Source of the DNA: CAVWQV01 sp963757115
Lineage (GTDB): Bacteria; Pseudomonadota; Alphaproteobacteria; Acetobacterales; Acetobacteraceae
Reading direction: 5' to 3'
DNA: 64,000 bases
Assembly: GCA_963757115.1 (NCBI GenBank)
Contig: CAVWQV010000002.1
Location: forward strand, 46,187-110,186
Made by a program: the position numbers and the translations under genes. Below, piece by piece: positions 1 to 6,433 of this stretch. The notes beneath the pieces are model-generated. The model saw only the letters and a program-made list of their open reading frames with translations. It made no database searches and was not told the origin of the DNA. Each line of letters begins with the position of its first letter. Position 1 is the stretch's first letter.

Positions 1-70
1 CCATGGAATCGGGCAGATCGCACGCATTTCGGTGTCAATAACCCGCCGGACACGCGTTTTTCGGCGCAAC

Positions 71-99
71 GGGCCGGTTTGCAGGCTGAAAACCGGCCC
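71..99. terminator. Strong hairpin, terminator-like
   Basis: GGGCCGGTTT at 71-80 pairs perfectly with AAACCGGCCC at 90-99 across a 9-nt loop. There is no clear T-run on either side, so it may be a factor-independent terminator of a gene outside the window or another RNA stem. Seen directly; the function is inferred. Confidence 0.45.
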
Positions 100-134
100 A
101 TCCTACCAGAAACCGCCGACATGCGAGCCAGACA

Positions 135-425
135 GTGGTCGATACCGGCAAAAGTGAGGGAGATAAGCAGCGTCGCGGTCGCTCTGATCCCATCTCCGAT
201 CAGGATGCCCGCAAGGCGGCGGCGGAGAAGGCGCGGGCGGATCGAAAGCTAGCGGATGCTAATCAGAAATCCGGGGTAAACCTTAGTGATAACATCACGG
301 AGGTATCGGATAGTCGCGGTACTTCTGCCGCCTACCTCCTCCGCCGCCTAGCCCGCTGCGCTCCGGAGACGTTGGCTGCGTCCCGAGCGGGGGAGTTCAA
401 GTCCGCCAGGGCCGCCGGCCATTGA
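135..425 (+). CDS. Hypothetical small charged protein
   Basis: A 96-residue reading frame that I do not recognise. The first 45 residues are rich in Lys, Arg, Asp and Ala (for example GKSEGDKQRRGR and AAAEKARADRK) and look like a soluble, probably disordered or helical segment. The C-terminal half is less protein-like and could be out of frame. The start GDKQR resembles the start of the small protein at 762 (GKGDKQRGN), so the two may be distant copies. No signal peptide or membrane segment is visible. Confidence 0.3.
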   Translation: MVDTGKSEGDKQRRGRSDPISDQDARKAAAEKARADRKLADANQKSGVNLSDNITEVSDSRGTSAAYLLRRLARCAPETLAASRAGEFKSARAAGH

Positions 426-435
426 GGCGGGTATC

Positions 436-507
436 GTGGTCGTCGGCGGCCGGCGCGTGATGTGCTCGGCCTGCGGGGGCAAGGGCAAGGTGCGGGCGGC
501 GCGATGA
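436..507 (+). CDS. Possible tiny zinc-ribbon-like ORF
   Basis: A short frame with possible GTG starts at 436 and 457 and a TGA at 505-507 encodes about 23 residues, including VMCSACGGKGKV. The CxxCGGKG pattern is like a DnaJ-type zinc-ribbon half. The frame is open upstream to 352 without an ATG. It may be the end of a decayed gene rather than a real small protein. Confidence 0.2.
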   Translation: MVVGGRRVMCSACGGKGKVRAAR

Positions 508-514
508 GGAACCG

Positions 515-530
515 TCCGGAAATTGCCGGA
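515..530. repeat. Inverted repeat TCCGG-N6-CCGGA
   Basis: TCCGG and CCGGA flank a 6-nt spacer (AAATTG). It resembles the two TATTCGG-N5-CCGAAT palindromes downstream, but the half-sites differ. It could be an operator or a small stem. Confidence 0.35.
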
Positions 531-557
531 TAGTTGCCACGGGCAAAAATAAAGCTC

Positions 558-576
558 TATTCGGAAAATCCGAATG
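558..576. promoter_or_regulatory. Palindrome TATTCGG-N5-CCGAATG (copy 1)
   Basis: TATTCGG at 558-564 and CCGAATG at 570-576 are separated by AAAAT. The same half-sites recur at 721-739 with a different spacer. The form, a 6-7 bp half-site with a 5-nt spacer, suits a dimeric DNA-binding protein. No regulator is encoded next to it. Confidence 0.4.
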
Positions 577-720
577 GTGGTCTGTCAGACGCCAAAAGGG
601 TGGGGAAAATCAGCCACCTACTCAGTGTGGGAATTGTGGTGAGCCGCCCGTCCTCGGCGCTCGAAGGTTTTGCTCCGCAGCGACCCAAAACCCTCTACCA
701 TCCTCACGCGGTGAGCGAGT

Positions 721-739
721 TATTCGGTGTTGCCGAATA
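721..739. promoter_or_regulatory. Palindrome TATTCGG-N5-CCGAATA (copy 2)
   Basis: A perfect 7-bp inverted repeat, TATTCGG (721-727) and CCGAATA (733-739), with spacer TGTTG. It ends 22 bases before the ATG of the small gene at 762, which would place a bound protein over that gene's promoter or 5' leader. Operator function is inferred. Confidence 0.4.
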
Positions 740-761
740 GCTGACCGCAAGGGAGGGTGTC

Positions 762-902
762 ATGGGTAAGGGCGACAAGCAGCGCGGCAATCGGGAGGCA
801 AAGAAGCCGAAGGCCAACAAGAAGCCTCCGACCGCCGCCTCGACGCTCCTGAGACCACAGCCCGACGCTCCGAAGGCGGGCGCCAAGCCGACATCGAAAT
901 AG
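762..902 (+). CDS. Conserved-type 46-residue basic protein
   Basis: A 46-residue protein beginning MGKGDKQRGNREAKKPKANK. It is very rich in Lys, Arg, Pro and Ala, with no hydrophobic core, so it is probably disordered or nucleic-acid binding. Very similar short proteins starting with MGKGDKQRGNRE are, from memory, common hypothetical proteins in Alphaproteobacteria; their function is unknown to me. A good ribosome-binding site (GGGAGGG) sits 4-10 bases before the ATG. A palindrome lies just upstream and a perfect terminator-like hairpin follows at 963-986, so this looks like a complete monocistronic unit. Confidence 0.6.
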   Translation: MGKGDKQRGNREAKKPKANKKPPTAASTLLRPQPDAPKAGAKPTSK

Positions 903-962
903 CCGGCTAGCCTTTCCTCAAACCCGGGAGGTCCGGTCCCGGAGCGGGTGCGATCTGAAGAA

Positions 963-986
963 CCCGGCCTCTTCCTAGAGGCCGGG
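963..986. terminator. Hairpin terminator after the small gene
   Basis: CCCGGCCTCT (963-972) and AGAGGCCGGG (977-986) form a perfect 10-bp stem with a TCCT loop, followed by CTTA. It lies 60 bases after the stop of the 46-residue gene and is the likely end of that transcript. Confidence 0.55.
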
Positions 987-1219
987 CTTAGCACGTGTAG
1001 TCACACTGAGCACGTATTGTCGTCACGAGACTGGGCACGTCGTAGTCACGGGCACGATGAAACAGGCAAGTGCAACGCACGTTACAGAGCAACCTGCATG
1101 CCAGGGGAGAAAGCCCTGAGATCTCAATACGTTGCCGCGATATGGCTGCGTGACATTCTGCGAAGTGTAAGATTTTCAAGCCACCCTGTGGGTACGCTGT
1201 ATGAATTCGTTCAGGGGGT
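987..1219. other. Intergenic stretch without a supported gene
   Basis: I see no convincing gene, RNA or repeat here. Short frames exist on both strands but have no recognisable protein sequence or ribosome-binding site. Confidence 0.5.
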
Positions 1220-1354
1220 TTGACATGCACAAACCGGCAATCACCTGATTGCCTACATGAAGCCAATCACCAAGCCCCTGCCCCGGCCGCCAAGCCCGAC
1301 CCGTCACTTGCCGCCGTTGAAGCGATGATTACCGAGCTTACGGCTATGCGGTCC
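1220..1354 (+). pseudogene. 5' part of an ORF split by IS66
   Basis: This frame is open from 1205 (after a stop at 1202). Possible starts are TTG at 1220 or ATG at 1325. It runs straight into the target duplication of the IS66 element. Removing the element and one copy of the duplication joins it in frame to 3921-4145. The part near the junction reads VEAMITELTAMRS, and the continuation is TERSADIKRAYPAAIDRL, a plausible continuous helical protein. Family unknown. The splitting is seen directly; that the ORF was a gene is inferred. Confidence 0.45.
1347..1354. repeat. 8-bp target duplication, left copy
   Basis: TGCGGTCC directly precedes the left inverted repeat and is repeated exactly at 3913-3920. 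An 8-bp duplication is the known signature of IS66-family insertion. Confidence 0.9.
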
Positions 1355-1376
1355 GTAAGCGTCGTCGCGCTGACCT
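1355..1376. repeat. IS66 left terminal inverted repeat
   Basis: A 22-bp end starting GTAAGCGTCGTCGCGCTGAC. It matches the reverse complement of 3891-3912 at 21 of 22 positions, with one T/C difference. Confidence 0.93.
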
Positions 1377-1407
1377 CTGGCGTTACGTAGGCCTGTCGTG
1401 ATCCGAG

Positions 1408-1872
1408 TTGGAGATGGACACGATCAGCCCGGAGCGCGTTGACGACGATCCGAGCGCTCGTATGACCAATCGTATGAGCGGTCGTAGCGGTCGAGTGGAG
1501 GTCTTGCCGCGGGCGGATCGCCGGCGATCCTGGACGCTGGAGCAGAAGCGCGAGATCGTCAGCGAGAGCCTCGGGCCGGATCTGACGCCAACGGAGGTGG
1601 CGCGCAAGCACGGCCTCAGCACCGGACAGATCTACACGTGGCGCCATCAGTTGCTGAACGTTCGCGGCGCTCCGCTGTTGCAGGGGCCGCGGTTCGCCTC
1701 CGTTCAGCTGACGTCATCGGCGGCAACGTCATCCGATCCCGCTCCGTCGCCCGCACCGGCGCCGGCGGGATTGATCGAGATCGTGCTGCCCGGCGGCGTG
1801 CTGGTTCGCGTGGACGCCCATGTTGACGGCCGGGCGTTGCGCCGGGTTCTGGGCGCCCTAAGCGAGCGGTGA
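1408..1872 (+). CDS. tnpA: IS66 accessory protein TnpA
   Basis: A 154-residue IS66 OrfA-type protein. Residues about 35-80 form a helix-turn-helix of the transposase-8/IS3-OrfA kind (RRSWTLEQKREIVSES, then PTEVARKHGLSTGQIYTWR), which probably binds the element ends. The C-terminal part is Pro/Ala-rich and ends in a short beta-rich segment (IEIVLPGGVLVRVDAHVDG) typical of IS66 TnpA. Its TGA overlaps the GTG start of tnpB by 4 bases, suggesting translational coupling. An internal ATG at 1462 is an alternative start. TnpA is needed with TnpB and TnpC for transposition in studied IS66 elements; its exact role is unclear. Confidence 0.9.
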   Translation: MEMDTISPERVDDDPSARMTNRMSGRSGRVEVLPRADRRRSWTLEQKREIVSESLGPDLTPTEVARKHGLSTGQIYTWRHQLLNVRGAPLLQGPRFASVQLTSSAATSSDPAPSPAPAPAGLIEIVLPGGVLVRVDAHVDGRALRRVLGALSER

Positions 1873-2219
1873 TTGCCCTCTCGTCTGGCGTGCGCGTTTA
1901 CCTCGCGTGCGGGGTGACCGACATGCGCAAAGGCATGGTCGGCTTAGCGATGCTGGTCCAGCAGGGCTTGGGCGCAGATCCGTTCGACGGCGCGCTGTAC
2001 GCCTTTCGGGGACGCAAAGCCGGGCTGATCAAACTGCTCTGGCATGACGGGGTCGGCCTTTGCATGCTGACCAAGCGACTGGAGCAGGGCCAGTTTGCAT
2101 GGCCGTCGGCGACGTCGACGGGGCGCATTGCGCTGTCCGCACCGCAGTTGGCCGCACTGCTGGACGGCTGCGAGTGGCGGGCGCCCGTCGCGCGCGCTCG
2201 ACCGGAGCTTGCCGGCTGA
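1869..2219 (+). CDS. tnpB: IS66 accessory protein TnpB (IS66 Orf2)
   Basis: A 116-residue IS66 Orf2-like protein. It carries the family hallmarks: VYLACGVTDMRKGMVGLAM near the N-terminus, then DPFDGALYAFRGRK, IKLLWHDGVGLCMLTKRLEQG and a C-terminal LAALLDG. The usual family length is 110-120 residues, so it is complete. It starts with GTG inside the tnpA stop (GTGA overlap). It is a small partner protein required with TnpA and TnpC; its biochemical role is unknown. Confidence 0.93.
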   Translation: MIALSSGVRVYLACGVTDMRKGMVGLAMLVQQGLGADPFDGALYAFRGRKAGLIKLLWHDGVGLCMLTKRLEQGQFAWPSATSTGRIALSAPQLAALLDGCEWRAPVARARPELAG

Positions 2220-2273
2220 GGAACCTGCATTTGCGCTTGGCCCGACGCGGCGCGGTCGTTCACGATCCGGATC

Positions 2274-3851
2274 GTGCGGATCGATCCCGACGCCCTGCCG
2301 GACGACGCAGCGACTTTGCAGCAGATGCTGCGAGCCCTGCTGCTGCAGCAGAGTGAACTGAGCGCCGAGAACGACAAGCTGCGGCTGCTGATCCAACGTC
2401 TGACCCGCCACCAGTTCGGTCGCCGCTCCGAGCAATTGAGCCCCGACCAACTGCAGCTCGGGCTTGAGGATCTCGAGCAAACCATCGCCGCCAATCAGGT
2501 AGCGCAGGAGGCGATGGTGGCCGGGGTGCGCCGCCCCCATACCGAGCCGCCTGCTCGCAACCACGGTGCGTTGCCGGCGCACCTGCTGCGCTACGAGGTG
2601 GTGATCGACATCGAGAACCGCGATTGCCCATGCTGTGGTGTCGCGCTGACGCCGATCGGCGAGCTCCGCACCGAACAGCTCGACGTCGTGCCGGCACAGC
2701 TTCGGGTCCGCGTCACGCGGCGGCCGCGCTATGTTTGCCGCCGCTGCGAGGATGTCGTGGTGGTCGCGCCCGCGCCGGACCGGCCGGTTGACGGCGGAAT
2801 GCCCACCGCGGCGCTGATCGCGCACGTGGTGGTCAGCAAGTTCGCCGACGCGCAGCCGCTTTACCGCCAGGTGCAGATCCTGGCCCGGCAAGGCGTCACG
2901 CTCGATCGTTCGACATTGGCCAGCTGGGTCGGACGCGCCTGCTGGTGGTTGCAGCCGCTTTACGATCTGCTGGTTGGCACTGTGCTGTTATCGCCCAAGG
3001 TGTTTGCCGACGACACCACCTTGCCGGTGCTGGAGCCTGGTCGTGGCCGGACCAAGACCGGGCGGCTTTGGTGCTATGCCGTCGATAACCGCGCTTGGTG
3101 CGGACCGGGCCAACCAGTGGCCGTCTACGCCTACTCCGAGGACCGCAAAGGCGAGCGCCCGGCGGGGCACCTGACCGGGTTCCGAGGCGTGCTGCAGGTC
3201 GATGGCTATGCCGGATTCAAACGGCTAGCCGGAGATCGCGCCGACGGATCGGTGACGTTGGCATTCTGTTGGGCCCACCTGCGACGGGGCTTCTACGACT
3301 TCTACGTCTCCACCCAGTCGCCGCTGGCGGCCGAGGTGCTGGCGCGCATCCGCCAACTCTATGCGATCGAAGCCGAGATCCGCGGCCATCCCGCCGAGCA
3401 CCGCCGGCGCGTGCGCGACGAACGAAGTCGGCCGATTGTCGATGCCCTGAACGGCTGGCTGCACGAGCATGTCGACCGAGTGTCAGCGGTCTCCGACTTG
3501 GCGAAAGCGATCCGCTACGCCATCCGCCATTGGCCTGGTTTGGTGGTGTTCCTCGACGACGGCCGGATTGAGATGGACACGAACGTGGTCGAACGAGCAA
3601 TCAGGCCGAGTGTCCTCACTCGCAAAAATGCATTGTTCGCTGGTAGCGATGGTGGAGCGCGGCATTGGGCTGTCGCGATGACTTTGATCCAGACGGCCAA
3701 GCTGAACGGCGTCGACCCGATGGCCTGGCTCACGGACGTGCTCGAGCGGATCGTCTCCCGGCGCACCAAGGCAAACGAACTCTACACGCTGCTGCCGTGG
3801 ACCTGGGCCGAGACTCACGCCAACAGCAAAACTCGCGCGATCGCCGCGTAA
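2274..3851 (+). CDS. tnpC: IS66 transposase TnpC
   Basis: A 525-residue DDE transposase of the IS66 type, full length. It begins with GTG. The N-terminal region (about 15-75) is a leucine-rich coiled coil followed by RHQFGRRSE, a conserved IS66 motif. A zinc-binding segment follows (CPCCGVALTPIG and YVCRRCEDVV, about 115-165). The catalytic core has the first Asp near KVFADDTTLPVLEPGRG, the second in GVLQVDGYAGF with CWAHLRRGFYDF, and the Glu in DTNVVERAIRPSVLTRKNALF. The C-terminus is the IS66 Tnp C domain (IQTAKLNGVDPMAWLTDVL). No frameshift is seen. Confidence 0.95.
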   Translation: MRIDPDALPDDAATLQQMLRALLLQQSELSAENDKLRLLIQRLTRHQFGRRSEQLSPDQLQLGLEDLEQTIAANQVAQEAMVAGVRRPHTEPPARNHGALPAHLLRYEVVIDIENRDCPCCGVALTPIGELRTEQLDVVPAQLRVRVTRRPRYVCRRCEDVVVVAPAPDRPVDGGMPTAALIAHVVVSKFADAQPLYRQVQILARQGVTLDRSTLASWVGRACWWLQPLYDLLVGTVLLSPKVFADDTTLPVLEPGRGRTKTGRLWCYAVDNRAWCGPGQPVAVYAYSEDRKGERPAGHLTGFRGVLQVDGYAGFKRLAGDRADGSVTLAFCWAHLRRGFYDFYVSTQSPLAAEVLARIRQLYAIEAEIRGHPAEHRRRVRDERSRPIVDALNGWLHEHVDRVSAVSDLAKAIRYAIRHWPGLVVFLDDGRIEMDTNVVERAIRPSVLTRKNALFAGSDGGARHWAVAMTLIQTAKLNGVDPMAWLTDVLERIVSRRTKANELYTLLPWTWAETHANSKTRAIAA

Positions 3852-3890
3852 CGCCCAAACCCGGATCAGGCATTCAGCCAAAAGTCGACT

Positions 3891-3912
3891 AGGTCGGCGC
3901 GACGACGCTTAC
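3891..3912. repeat. IS66 right terminal inverted repeat
   Basis: A 22-bp end, the reverse complement of the left repeat with one mismatch. It is followed at once by the second target-duplication copy. Confidence 0.93.
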
Positions 3913-3920
3913 TGCGGTCC
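3913..3920. repeat. 8-bp target duplication, right copy
   Basis: TGCGGTCC, identical to 1347-1354. Confidence 0.9.
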
Positions 3921-4145
3921 ACCGAGCGCAGCGCGGATATCAAGCGCGCGTATCCGGCCGCGATCGACCGGCTGGTCGGGCTCGCCTACCGGCTGCGCCA
4001 GCCGCGGCCGATCACCATCGGCTTGCCGCCACGCAAGGCTCTAGCGCCCCCTCGGGAGAGGACACCGTCCGTCGACGAGGTCCACCAAAGGCGGTCGTCT
4101 TGGGGAAAGGCGGTGATACGATCCATTCGGCACGGCTCGCCATAG
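3921..4145 (+). pseudogene. 3' part of the ORF split by IS66
   Basis: 75 codons including the TAG at 4143-4145, in frame with 1220-1354 once the IS and one duplication copy are removed. It starts TERSADIKRAYPAAIDRL and continues into GLAYRLRQPRPITIGLPP. The first part is helix-like; the tail is Arg/Ser-rich and may be out of the original frame. Family unknown. It could be the tail of a phage or plasmid protein, but no motif supports a specific call. Confidence 0.4.
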
Positions 4146-4201
4146 TGAACGAACCGGAAACAATGGTAGTCGGATCTTCGAATGTTAAGCTGGGGCGGCC
4201 T

Positions 4202-4747
4202 TCACGCAATCGTGTGTCTGGTGGCATGACACGCGGGGGCCGAACGGCAACCTGCACGACAAGGCGGAGACCGCGGCGCTATCGCGTCCGGTCTGTCGGA
4301 TGTGAGCGGGTTATAGTTGGCACCGGTGGCTGATGCCGTCCTGAAATCTTGGTGTATGCTCAAATTCTGTGCCGGAACTCCGCTTGCTTGAATAGCCCTA
4401 GCATTCAAAATTTGGTCACCAAGTAACCTACCTGTAATCTGCAGAACGACCTTTTGTTTATTCCACGCGGCGTCCCGAATGATGCGCTTTGTGGCATCAG
4501 AGGTGGTCCTCTCAACCAGTGACGCCAAAAAAGTCTTTCCCGATACCGCCGATCTGACCGAAATCGTGAACCCATTTTCAGAGGTTGGATCAACATTCAC
4601 TATTTCGAACATCTCCTTTAGCGTAATCCCCTTTGAGACACGCCGAGAAGTTGACCGTATCTCGTCCACGTGTTCTCTTTTCAGAGTGGAACCCTGCACT
4701 GATTGTCCTAACGTCTCCAGAGTTCCTGACCAATAAGTCAAAGCCAC
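4202..4747 (-). CDS. Unknown protein, C-terminal segment
   Basis: Third segment of a possible single protein read in three minus-strand frames (5374 to 4202). It starts with GTG 4747 and overlaps the previous segment by 10 bases; reading its frame upstream gives QEQSLVALTYWSG, which continues naturally from the AAKSR end of the segment before. Visible sequence is MFEIVNVDPTSENGFTISV, then SGKTFLASLVERTTSDATKR and KQKVVLQITGRLLGDQI, an alternating beta/alpha pattern. The final 45 residues (Arg/Pro/Cys-rich) look like read-through past the true end. I do not recognise the family. Base composition is clearly less GC-rich than the flanking DNA. Confidence 0.45.
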   Translation of the reverse strand: MALTYWSGTLETLGQSVQGSTLKREHVDEIRSTSRRVSKGITLKEMFEIVNVDPTSENGFTISVRSAVSGKTFLASLVERTTSDATKRIIRDAAWNKQKVVLQITGRLLGDQILNARAIQASGVPAQNLSIHQDFRTASATGANYNPLTSDRPDAIAPRSPPCRAGCRSAPACHATRHTIA

Positions 4748-5070
4748 GAGCGACTGCTCCTGGACTTAGCAGCGTCCGAGGACTGTTGAATACTCTTCGC
4801 TAACAATTCTTGTTGTCGCTCATCATGCTCCATGACGTTCTTATAGAGGTGCGTAAGCTCAATCTTTTCCTCGTGGCTGCTCCGATCAGCGATGTAATCC
4901 TTGACTCCCTGGCCGCCAAAATACATGCCGCCCAGAACCAATAAAGCGATTAGTTTATGATTGCTGGACATGGTTGATACACTCTCCGCTAACGTGTTCA
5001 GAAAGCCTTTGCCATCCCCTTCGGTATCAGCGCTGCCTTCCGCAACAGAGAAGGTAAGCTCGAGCTTCAC
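4738..5070 (-). CDS. Unknown single-pass membrane protein, middle segment
   Basis: 110 residues with one clear hydrophobic segment (NHKLIALLVLGGMYFGG, about residues 37-53) followed by a charged helix (RSSHEEKIELTHLYKNVMEH) that could be a coiled coil. It starts with GTG 5070. Extending its frame upstream gives LLPNEVKLELTF, better protein than the end of the preceding frame, so a 1-base shift probably joins them near 5075-5085. If joined with the flanking frames the product would be about 380 residues with the membrane helix in the middle. It lies between an IS66 and an IS21 element, which suggests foreign origin. Function unknown. Confidence 0.45.
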   Translation of the reverse strand: MKLELTFSVAEGSADTEGDGKGFLNTLAESVSTMSSNHKLIALLVLGGMYFGGQGVKDYIADRSSHEEKIELTHLYKNVMEHDERQQELLAKSIQQSSDAAKSRSSRSWL

Positions 5071-5374
5071 CTCGTTCGGTAAAAGTCAGGCGACGAACGC
5101 TACCCTCGTCATGCAGCAACAAAGCCGCGATCTGTATAATGTTGCCTGCATCTCGACTATGCCCCTCATAGCTGAGGTTGTCAGAGACGAATGGGATTGG
5201 TGACCGTGAAACACAATGTGGATTTTTGCCCACCTCGCTTGGGAGAAGTCCGGTTGAAAGGATGCCCTCTCCCTGAATGGTTAGCGCTCGTTCCAGAGCG
5301 TCCCACAGCGCAGTCTCGGGAATCGGTACTTGCACCACATTCACGTTAGTCTCACTCAAGACGATCTTCTCCAA
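5027..5374 (-). CDS. Unknown protein, N-terminal segment
   Basis: 115 residues beginning MEKIVLSETNVNVVQVPIPE. It contains ALWDALERALTIQGEG and NLSYEGHSRDAGNIIQIAAL, a mixed alpha/beta soluble domain. The last 15 residues (ERGEARAYLLCC) are probably out of frame, and the true continuation is the segment starting at 5070. No family recognised. The upstream 5375-5518 stretch holds no gene and should contain the promoter. Whether the three pieces are a decayed gene, a sequencing-frameshifted gene or overlapping genes cannot be settled here. Confidence 0.45.
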   Translation of the reverse strand: MEKIVLSETNVNVVQVPIPETALWDALERALTIQGEGILSTGLLPSEVGKNPHCVSRSPIPFVSDNLSYEGHSRDAGNIIQIAALLLHDEGSVRRLTFTERGEARAYLLCCGRQR

Positions 5375-5518
5375 CTCCGAGAAGCCTGTCTCAATGGACT
5401 GATTGGAGCAACCCTACTCGCCCGCTCTCAATCACCGCCTACCTTACCACCATCCACGGCCCAAACTGCTCCGGACCTCATGGCAAACGACTAAGCCTTG
5501 TCGGGCTGAGCCGTAGGC

Positions 5519-5571
5519 TGTCAATCGGCGCGCAAAAGGGACCCCCAATCGGCGTCCAATGGGGACCCCTG
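5519..5571. repeat. IS21 left end with paired terminal repeats
   Basis: Two related blocks, one starting at 5519 (TGTCAATCGGCGCGCAAAAG then GGACCCC) and one at about 5548 (ATCGGCGTCCAATGGGGACC), correspond to the transposase-binding repeats at the right end. Confidence 0.75.
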
Positions 5572-5610
5572 ATATCGTGGTCGGAGGGCATGCTGGGACA
5601 GAGCTGTGGG

Positions 5611-5663
5611 TAAGTGGCCCGCCGGAGCGACCAATGATGAGTTTGGCGCAGGCGGGCCACTTA
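5611..5663. terminator. Long inverted repeat downstream of istB
   Basis: TAAGTGGCCCGCC (5611-5623) and GGCGGGCCACTTA (5651-5663) form a perfect 13-bp stem with a 27-nt loop. It sits between the istB stop and the element end and may end istAB transcription or block read-through from outside. Confidence 0.5.
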
Positions 5664-5701
5664 TCCATAGCGGCCCAACAGGTGACGGCGCGGCGCGAGG
5701 A

Positions 5702-6433
5702 TCAGGCGCGGTTTTTAAATCGCCAGCTCTCGTTGCCGGTTTCGACGATGTCGCAGTGATGCGTGAGGCGGTCGAGAAGAGCTGAGGTCATTTTGGCGTC
5801 GCCAAACACCGACGGCCATTCGCCGAAGGCGAGATTGGTGGTCATGATCACCGAGGTCTGCTCGTAGAGGCGACTGATCAAGTGGAACAGCAGCTGGCCG
5901 CCGGACTGGGCAAACGGCAGGTAGCCGAGCTCGTCCAGCACGACGAAGTCCTTGCGGCACACGTAGTCGGCCAACCGGCCTTGTCGGTTTGAGCGGCTTT
6001 CGGCCTCGAGCCGGTTTACCAAGTCGACGACATTGAAGAACCGGCCGCGGGCGCCGTCGCGGATGCAGGCGCGCGCGATCGCTATCGCGAGGTGGGTCTT
6101 TCCGGTACCGGTTCCGCCGACCAGCACGACGTTGCGCTGATGCGCCAGGAAGTTGCCGCTGGCCAGGTCGCGCACCAGGGTCTCGTTGATCGGCGTGCCG
6201 CCGAATTCGAAGTCGCCGACGTCCTTGGCCAGCGGCAGTTTGGCGATGCTGATCTGATAGCGGATCGAGCGCGCCTGCTTCTCGGTGATCTCCGCCGTCA
6301 GCAGATCACCGACGATGCGCTGCGGCTCGTGCTGGCGCTTGATCGCGGTGCTGATTATCTCGTCATAGGCAGCCTTCATGCCGTACAGCTTCAGCTCCGA
6401 CATGCCGCTCAGGATTTCGGAGCGCTCCATCAC
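5702..6433 (-). CDS. istB: IS21 ATP-binding helper protein IstB
   Basis: A 243-residue AAA+ helper ATPase of IS21 transposition, full length. It starts MERSEILSGMSELKLYGMKA, typical for IstB. Walker A is GGTGTGKTH (about 104-112), Walker B is FVVLDELGYLPF, and sensor 1 is IMTTNLAFGEWPSVFGD. The C-terminal HHCDIVETGNESWRFK is also characteristic. IstB loads on target DNA and activates IstA. Its ATG probably overlaps the true istA stop as TGATG (see istA). Confidence 0.93.
   Translation of the reverse strand: MMERSEILSGMSELKLYGMKAAYDEIISTAIKRQHEPQRIVGDLLTAEITEKQARSIRYQISIAKLPLAKDVGDFEFGGTPINETLVRDLASGNFLAHQRNVVLVGGTGTGKTHLAIAIARACIRDGARGRFFNVVDLVNRLEAESRSNRQGRLADYVCRKDFVVLDELGYLPFAQSGGQLLFHLISRLYEQTSVIMTTNLAFGEWPSVFGDAKMTSALLDRLTHHCDIVETGNESWRFKNRA

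Larger units (their letters stand above)
1355..3912 (+). mobile_element. Complete IS66-family insertion sequence
   Basis: A 2558-bp element with 22-bp terminal inverted repeats (21 of 22 match, beginning GTAAGCGTCGTCGCGC), a perfect 8-bp target duplication TGCGGTCC, and the three genes of the family in order: tnpA, tnpB and tnpC (the DDE transposase). All three frames are intact, so the element may be active. It interrupts an unknown ORF (1220-1354 and 3921-4145). The intact target duplication indicates simple transposition with no later rearrangement at this site. Confidence 0.95.

Noticed and set aside
4202..5374. A new antiphage defence system
   Set aside because: The location and composition fit cargo, but there is no recognisable effector or sensor motif and the gene is broken, so such a claim cannot be supported from the sequence.
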